Positions 25,959-30,637 of a DNA stretch of 30,637 nt are shown piece by piece. Source of the stretch: DATKZH01 sp035528065. GTDB lineage: Bacteria; Planctomycetota; Planctomycetia; Pirellulales; Thermoguttaceae. The stretch's first letter is position 1. The number at the start of each line of letters is the position of its first letter. Under the pieces are notes generated by a model. That model made no database searches, was not told where the DNA came from, and saw only the letters and a list, made by a program, of their open reading frames with translations. A program made the position numbers and the translations under genes. The stretch is taken from NCBI GenBank assembly GCA_035528065.1, contig DATKZH010000655.1, positions 1 to 30,637 of the forward strand, read 5' to 3'.

Positions 25959-26031
25959 GCAAAGTACGGTGCGTGAAACGCACCGCCCATAATGCTACTC
26001 GAACGGGGATGGTGCGTTTCACGCACCCTAC
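25959..26031. repeat. Hairpin repeat copy B (intact)
   Basis: The arms GGTGCGTGAAACGCACC (25968-25984) and GGTGCGTTTCACGCACC (26011-26027) are perfect 17-bp inverted repeats around a 26-nt spacer with AATGCTACTCGAACGG. Each arm is also a small palindrome, so the DNA or RNA can form one long stem or two short ones. It is preceded by GCAAAGTA, as in copy A. Confidence 0.85.
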
Positions 26032-26115
26032 TCGCTTCAGACGCATGCGCCGGCCCTCCCGGTCGTCGTCCTGGAACGGCCGGCGATCCGCGTGAACAGG
26101 GCGTCGCCGCGCGAG

Positions 26116-26159
26116 GGCCTGCCCGGGGTCGCCATCTCGCCGGCGACCCCAAGCAGGCC
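26116..26159 (-). terminator. Strong 18-bp hairpin downstream of glnA
   Basis: It begins 20 nt after the glnA stop. In the minus-strand transcript GGCCUGC-UU-GGGGUCGCC pairs with GGCGACCCC-GG-GCAGGCC over an 8-nt loop: 16 Watson-Crick pairs and two U-G wobbles give an unbroken 18-bp stem. On the plus strand the same two positions are C/A mismatches, so the full stem exists only in the glnA transcript. No U-run follows. The likely role is to end or protect the glnA mRNA. Confidence 0.65.
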
Positions 26160-26178
26160 GTGGGGTGGATTTCTCCGG

Positions 26179-27591
26179 TCAGATGTCGGCGTACATGCAG
26201 AACTCGTACGGGTGGGGGCGGAGCCGGAGCTGGTCGACTTCGTTTTCGGTCTTGTACCAGATCCAGGTGTCGATCACGTCGGGGGTGAACACGTCGCCGC
26301 GGAGAAGGAACTCGTGGTCCGCTCGCAGGGCGGCCAGGGCCGCTTCCAAGGAGCCGGGCGTGGTGGGCACGTCTTTGAGCTCTTCCGGCGTCAGGTCGTA
26401 GATGTCCTTATCGAGCGGCTCGCCCGGGTCGATCTTGTTCTGGATCCCGTCGATCATCGCCATCAGCATGGCGGAGAACGCCAGGTACGGGTTGCAGCTC
26501 GGGTCGGGGCAGCGGAACTCCAGCCGCTTGGTCTTGGGGTTCGGGCTGTACATGGGAATACGCACGGCCGCCGACCGGTTCCGCTGCGAGTAGGCCAGGT
26601 TGACCGGGGCCTCGAACCCGGGCACCAGACGCTTGTAGCTGTTGGTGGTGGGGTTGGAGAACGCACAGATCGCCGGCGCGTGCTTCAATAGGCCGCCCGC
26701 GGCGTAGAGGGCCATCTCGCTCAGGCCCGCGTAGCCGCTCCCGGCAAACAGCGGCTGCTCGCCCTTCCAGATGGAAAGGTGGGTGTGCATGCCGGAGCCG
26801 TTGTCGCTGAACAGGGGCTTGGGCATGAAGGTGACCGTCTTGCCGTGTCGCCGGGCGACGTTCTTGACGATGTACTTGTACATCATCATCCTGTCGGCCA
26901 TGGTCACCAGCTCGCCGAAGCGGAGGTCGATCTCGGCCTGGCCCGCGGTGGCCACCTCGTGGTGCTGGCATTCGACGTCGAGGCCGGAGTCGATCATCGT
27001 CTGCATCATCTCGTTGCGGATGTCCATCATCTGGTCGGCCGGCGGCACGGGGAAGTAGCCCTCCTTGTGCCGCAGCTTGTGGCCCAGGTTCGGGCCCTCG
27101 TCGCGGCCGCGGTTCCACTGGCCTTCGATGCTGTCGATCCGGTAGAACGCCTCCTGCGGCGTGTACTCGAAGCGGATGTCGTCGAAGATGAAGAACTCCG
27201 CCTCGGGTCCCACGTGGCACACGTGGCCGATCCCCGTGCTCTTCAGGTAGTTGGCCGCCTTGCGGGCGACGTTGCGCGGGTCGCGCGAGTAGTCTTCCCG
27301 GGTGATCGGGTCCTGGATGTTGCAGATCATGGAGAGGGTGGTCAGCGCGGTGAACGGATCGAGGGAAGCCGTCTCCGGCTGCGGCACGACGAGCATGTCG
27401 CTCTCATTGATCGCCTGCCACCCCCGGATGCTGGAGCCGTCGAAACCCAGGCCGTCCTCGAAGACGTCCTCGTCGAGCGAGCCCGCCGGGATGGTGAAAT
27501 GCTGCCAGAGGCCGGGAAAGTCCATGAATCGCATGTCCACTGCCTTCACGTCCTTCTCCCGGCACAACGCCAAAACCTCTTTGGGGGTCAT
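26179..27591 (-). CDS. glnA: Glutamine synthetase, type I
   Basis: A 470-residue cytoplasmic dodecameric enzyme joining ammonia to glutamate with ATP. The usual motifs are in order: FDGSSIRGW near residue 49 (latch Asp), PEAEFFIFD near 130 (metal ligand), NGSGMHTHLS near 265 (His at the active site) and NRSAAVRIP near 340 (glutamate and phosphate binding). Tyr398 in DIYDLTPEE corresponds to the adenylylated Tyr397 of E. coli, so control by an adenylyltransferase (GSI-beta type) is possible. The length matches the 468-470 residues of the family. The start has GAAAGGAAG about 6 nt upstream. No glnB, amtB or ntrBC gene is adjacent. The promoter is not clear: a TATAAG at 27798-27803 lacks a good -35 and no sigma54 site was found. 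Confidence 0.97.
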   Translation of the reverse strand: MTPKEVLALCREKDVKAVDMRFMDFPGLWQHFTIPAGSLDEDVFEDGLGFDGSSIRGWQAINESDMLVVPQPETASLDPFTALTTLSMICNIQDPITREDYSRDPRNVARKAANYLKSTGIGHVCHVGPEAEFFIFDDIRFEYTPQEAFYRIDSIEGQWNRGRDEGPNLGHKLRHKEGYFPVPPADQMMDIRNEMMQTMIDSGLDVECQHHEVATAGQAEIDLRFGELVTMADRMMMYKYIVKNVARRHGKTVTFMPKPLFSDNGSGMHTHLSIWKGEQPLFAGSGYAGLSEMALYAAGGLLKHAPAICAFSNPTTNSYKRLVPGFEAPVNLAYSQRNRSAAVRIPMYSPNPKTKRLEFRCPDPSCNPYLAFSAMLMAMIDGIQNKIDPGEPLDKDIYDLTPEELKDVPTTPGSLEAALAALRADHEFLLRGDVFTPDVIDTWIWYKTENEVDQLRLRPHPYEFCMYADI

Positions 27592-28063
27592 CGAGTCTTC
27601 CTTTCAAGAAAACAACGGTGAGTTTGTGTCTCGCTTCCCGACGTACGACTTCTCCGATTGTCCCGCCCAGTTCACGAAGCGCGAACCCGCATTGCATGCC
27701 GCATTCAAGCAAACGGGGTACCAACGCCACGCTCCCGAGGCGGCACGGATTCTCGCAACATGTTTCAAAGAAAAGACTTAATGCGAGTATTTGCTGCCTT
27801 ATATTCCGGCGTCCGAATCAAATCGTGCCCATTTCGTGCGCAATCAGTGAACACGAAGCGGGCACTCCGCCAGTCACGCCCTCGGATTGCGCGGGCGTGG
27901 AACGGGTGGGAGCGCAGCCCGGAATGAGGGCGGGAGAAGAGGCAATCGCGAGATTCTGCTGACACGGGGGGGGCCGAACGGTCAGCAGCCAAGCCACTGC
28001 GTGGAGAGGCCCGCTCACGAGGCGACCGGCACCGCCGGCACACGATGCGTGGCAGGGCCCCGG
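27592..28063. other. 472-bp gap upstream of glnA
   Basis: This holds the glnA leader and presumably its promoter. Read on the minus strand, TATAAG (27798-27803) is a good -10 but has no -35 at 16-18 bp. No gene is convincing; the plus-strand frames across it lack ribosome sites. The left end after the S41 gene stop is GC-rich, with a minor CCGGC/GCCGG hairpin. Confidence 0.5.
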
Positions 28064-29701
28064 CTACCGCTGCGCCACGAGCTGTTGGGCGGCCTGCATG
28101 GCGGCGGCCAACATCGGATCTTCGCCGGCCGTCAGGGTCAGCTCGCCGGAGCCGTCGATCGGCCGGGCCGTCTGCTGGACGACGACGTCGGGCTCCACGC
28201 CGACGTGGCCGTAAGGCCGCCCGCTGGGCGAGTAGAACTTGGAGGTCGTCAGCCGGAGCCCGCCGTTCGTGGAGTTCAGGTGGAAGATGCTCTGCACCGA
28301 CCCCTTCCCGTAGCTCCGAGTGCCGACGACCGTTCCGCGACGATGATAGCCGATCGCTCCGGCAAAGATCTCCGCCGCGCTGGCGCTGTCGTGATCGATC
28401 ATCACCACCAGCGGCACGCGCCACGTTCCGCCCTGGTGGGCCGAATAGGTGAAGTCTTCCTGGACGCTGCGGCCGCGCGTGGAGACGACGACGCCCTGTT
28501 CGAGGAACTTGTCGGCCGCCTCGACGGCGGTCACCAGCAGTCCGCCCGGGTTGCCTCGCAGGTCGACGATCAGACTTCTCATCCCTTGCTGGTGGAGGTT
28601 CCGCAGGGCGGCATCCAGGTCGCGGCAGGTCGTTTTCTGGAAGCAGGTGAGCTGGAGATAGCCGATGCCCAGGCCGGCATCGACCAGCCTGACGTCGTCG
28701 ATGCTGGGCACTTCCACCCGCTGGCGGCGCACGCTGACGTCTCGGGCGTCGCGCCCGGGGCTGACGACCGAGAGCGCGGCCACGGTTCCCACTTCGCCCT
28801 GCAACAGGTTGGCCGCCTGATCGGTGGTCAGATCTTCGGTCGACTGGCCGTCGACCGTCGTGATCCGGTCGCCGGCACGGATGCCGCTCCGCTCGGCCGG
28901 GCTTCCGCGGATCACGCGGACAATCAGCAAGGCCCCGCCGTCGGCTTTCAGCTCCACCCCCAAGCCCACGAAGTTGCCCTCGATCTGGGAGAAGACGTCG
29001 GTGAGCTGATCGGGGGTGAGGTACGTCGAATAGAGGTCCAGCGAGTTGGTCGCCCCGCACGTGTACTCCAGCACGATGCAGTGGGGTTCAACGCCGAGTC
29101 GCCGCTCGGCCAGCGCGGCCGCCCAGGCCACCACGTTGCGCGCCTCGCTCCGCGACTGGATCACGCGCGGACCCAACGTCCGCCGCAATTCGTAGCGAAA
29201 CTCGTTCACGACCGTGACGTCGGCCCGCGGCACGTGCCGGTCGACGAACGCGGGCTCCGAGAGGGCCACTTCGAGCATGTTCGTGCCCTGCTCCACCAGC
29301 TCTTTCCAGTTGGGCGACTCGACGTAGTGCGCCTCGAGCTTCAGCAGGACTTCCGAGTAGACGTCCAGCGCCTCGGCAAGCGAGAGCCCATCCAGCAGGC
29401 GCTGGTAGCTGCGATCCTCGTAGCGGCGCCCCAGATCGTAGTGCATCCGGGCGTGCTCGAAGCGTAGCTGGATGCTCCGGTCGTCGGGGAACTGCCGGAC
29501 GGCGTCCTCGTAGTGCGAAAGCGCTTCTCCCCAGCGGCGCTCCACCTCCAACCGCCGGCCGTCCACCAGAAGCTCGCTGATCTGGGCCGAGTAGTCCGAG
29601 ACGGGCTGCAAGGATTGGGGCACGCCGGCCGTGCCCAGCAGGAGCACCGCAAGAATCGCAGCCAAAAAACCACCGCGCAGGGGCAGAACCTTTCGTGGCA
29701 T
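28064..29701 (-). CDS. S41-family C-terminal processing protease with helical N-terminal region
   Basis: A 545-residue exported serine protease. It starts at the ATG at 29701 (MPRKVLPLRGGFLAAILAVL, a signal peptide); the frame is open further but beyond a good promoter. Residues 30-200 are helical, with a TPR-like pattern (WGEALSHYEDAVRQFPDD). The PDZ domain covers about 240-320 (GNFVGLGVEL, GSPAERSGIRAGDRITTVDG). The S41 core runs about 345-510, with nucleophile Ser441 in DSASAAEIFAGA and Lys466 in SYGKGSVQ, 25 residues apart as in known members. The end is short and lacks the DUF3340 domain of prc at 6611, so this is the CtpA/CtpB-like type with an added N-terminal region. It likely trims envelope proteins. 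The ribosome site is weak. Confidence 0.93.
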   Translation of the reverse strand: MPRKVLPLRGGFLAAILAVLLLGTAGVPQSLQPVSDYSAQISELLVDGRRLEVERRWGEALSHYEDAVRQFPDDRSIQLRFEHARMHYDLGRRYEDRSYQRLLDGLSLAEALDVYSEVLLKLEAHYVESPNWKELVEQGTNMLEVALSEPAFVDRHVPRADVTVVNEFRYELRRTLGPRVIQSRSEARNVVAWAAALAERRLGVEPHCIVLEYTCGATNSLDLYSTYLTPDQLTDVFSQIEGNFVGLGVELKADGGALLIVRVIRGSPAERSGIRAGDRITTVDGQSTEDLTTDQAANLLQGEVGTVAALSVVSPGRDARDVSVRRQRVEVPSIDDVRLVDAGLGIGYLQLTCFQKTTCRDLDAALRNLHQQGMRSLIVDLRGNPGGLLVTAVEAADKFLEQGVVVSTRGRSVQEDFTYSAHQGGTWRVPLVVMIDHDSASAAEIFAGAIGYHRRGTVVGTRSYGKGSVQSIFHLNSTNGGLRLTTSKFYSPSGRPYGHVGVEPDVVVQQTARPIDGSGELTLTAGEDPMLAAAMQAAQQLVAQR

Positions 29702-30135
29702 GGTCGGGTCCCGTGGTTGGGGGAGGCGTCCAAACGTCGCGCCGTCGCGTGCTCCTTCCCACGGCGCGCCGCGCGAGGCGGATTCCCCCGACCGGCAAGC
29801 GGGCTGGAGGTCGCGACCGTTTTGCACGCTGAGGCGCTGTGGGCGGGTCGGCCTGGCGGCCGTCAAAAGGCAGGGGCTAGTCCATCGCCCAACCAGTATA
29901 GAACACGTTTCGAGGCCGGTCAAAAAGACCCACCCGGAATCCGCAACCTATATCCGCTACCACCCGCACAACCGGTCCCCAACGCCCCGTTTGAAACGAA
30001 TAGGCCCACGCGCAGCAAACAGACGCGTCCTGCCGATTGAGCCGCCTGACGGGCAACCGCGCCGTACGCGGTCTCCTCCTCAGTTATACGCGGGCCTGAC
30101 CCGCCCTGTGCGGTTCTCCCGACCCCGCACCAGCC
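29702..30135. other. Leader and upstream region of the S41 gene
   Basis: The first 190 bp are the long 5' leader of the S41 gene. A sigma70-type promoter at 29895-29923 is listed separately. From about 29930 to 30135 I see no gene or repeat that I can support; frames on both strands lack ribosome sites. Confidence 0.5.
29895..29923 (-). promoter_or_regulatory. Sigma70-type promoter for the S41 protease gene
   Basis: On the minus strand TTGACC (29918-29923, 5/6) and TATACT (29895-29900, 5/6) are separated by exactly 17 bp. Transcription would start near 29888, giving a leader of about 187 nt. This is the best promoter match seen in the window. Confidence 0.75.
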
Positions 30136-30275
30136 GCCGACCCGAGGTCTCCCGCCGCCCCTCACTCCGTTCGTGGATTCCTGCATCCCAAACGTGGGGC
30201 ACAAGTCGCCGACCGGAGGTCTCCCCGCCGCCCCTCACTCCCTTCGTGGAGTCGCACATCCCAAACGTGGGGCAA
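30136..30275. repeat. 72-bp tandem duplication upstream of element copy 2
   Basis: GCCGACCCGAGGTCTCCC (from 30136) and GCCGACCGGAGGTCTCCC (from about 30208) begin two direct copies with a 72-bp period. Both contain CGCCGCCCCTCACTCC and CATCCCAAACGTGGGGCA. The second copy ends about 50 bp before the 310-bp element. Confidence 0.8.
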
Positions 30276-30327
30276 CGGCCGGCGGCCCCGCGCGCCACGA
30301 GCGCTCTCGATTCGGCCGCCGGGCCGG

Positions 30328-30637
30328 GAGAAACTGGAAGCACCCGGGGGTGCCCAAAAAACGTCTTGCGGCTCGGCGCTAACATGGTATGCTCGACCGT
30401 GTTACGCCGGAAACCGAGTGCCCGAAAGCCCCTGAAATAGCCCGTCCAAGTGTCCAACAATGCCGTCCATGACAAGCCCTAAGTCTAAGCCTCGAAACGC
30501 GTTGCGTCGAAAACAATTGTTGGACGGTTTTTGTTGGTCCGGCCAAAACCTCCAAGTGCTTTCGTACCCGGGCGTTGCGCGAGTGACCTCGTCCAAAAAG
30601 GGCGTTTTTCCCAGTACATGGCGTGCGCGCAGGTGGC
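30328..30637. repeat. 310-bp intergenic element, copy 2 (cut by the window end)
   Basis: This aligns to 23974-24283 at a constant offset of 6354 bp. The invariant blocks and paired arms are kept. GTCCAACAAT and ATTGTTGGAC form a 10-bp perfect stem here, one pair longer than in copy 1, and TTTTT again follows GGACGG. Both copies lie on the same strand. The element runs off the window, so its real length is unknown. Confidence 0.85.

Noticed and set aside
24688..26031. Integron attC sites as an explanation of the hairpin repeats
   Set aside because: The conserved GTTRRRY/RYYYAAC cores are absent and no integrase gene is seen in the window.
27781..27850. Possible sigma54 promoter for glnA (GGGCACG followed by TTGAT on the minus strand)
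   Set aside because: The GG and GC elements do not have the required 10-bp spacing and the -12 GC is missing.

Overview
The window looks like a high-GC planctomycete chromosome segment (Planctomycetota, probably Pirellulales-like). This is an inference from gene content. It has a GYF-domain/TPR membrane protein, proteins with N-terminal CxxC zinc ribbons of the planctomycete type, a secreted PQQ-like beta-propeller, many signal-peptide proteins of unknown function, a eukaryote/archaeal-type prolyl-tRNA synthetase, and loose intergenic spacing. No rRNA, tRNA or CRISPR array was recognised.

Layout. 1-72: start of a minus-strand gene cut by the edge, possibly an IS66-type transposase. 104-4264: two adjacent minus-strand membrane proteins (zinc ribbon/coiled coil/TM, then GYF/TM/TPR). 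4885-6150: secreted beta-propeller protein (minus), divergent from prc (6611-8737, plus). prc converges on proS (8830-10353, minus) across a perfect hairpin. 10547-16109: a tight minus-strand group of four genes: M14 metallocarboxypeptidase, sialidase-like beta-propeller, a NapH-NapG-like fused iron-sulfur membrane protein, and an unknown secreted protein. 16372-22377: a second minus-strand group: a PA14/PKD/TPR secreted protein, a glycerophosphodiesterase, two small exported proteins, and a Gfo/Idh/MocA oxidoreductase that has its own candidate promoter. A solitary MoxR ATPase (22485-23693, plus) is divergent from this group. 26179-27591: glnA (minus) with a strong strand-specific 3' hairpin. 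28064-29701: a second S41 protease (minus) with a good sigma70-type promoter.

The accessory part is 23.7-26.1 kb plus the right edge (30.1-30.6 kb). A 310-bp element occurs twice (23974-24283 and 30328-30637, the second cut by the window end). By my hand count the copies are about 86% identical with no indels. They share invariant blocks, conserved inverted repeats and a T-run. Each copy lies just downstream of its own, unrelated 72-73 bp tandem duplication. Separately, a hairpin repeat family (arm GGTGCGTGAAACGCACC) occurs at about 24.7, 25.45 and 25.96 kb and alternates with two small orphan genes (24945-25391, 25561-25920), giving a repeat-gene-repeat-gene-repeat layout.

Most genes point to envelope and periplasmic work: two C-terminal-processing proteases, a carboxypeptidase, a sialidase-like protein, a glycerophosphodiesterase and scaffold proteins with PKD, PA14, TPR or GYF domains. 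Housekeeping functions are limited to proS and glnA. The strongest candidate for something undescribed is the duplicated 310-bp element, which looks more like a structured RNA or DNA element than a protein gene. Next is the alternating hairpin/small-gene array.
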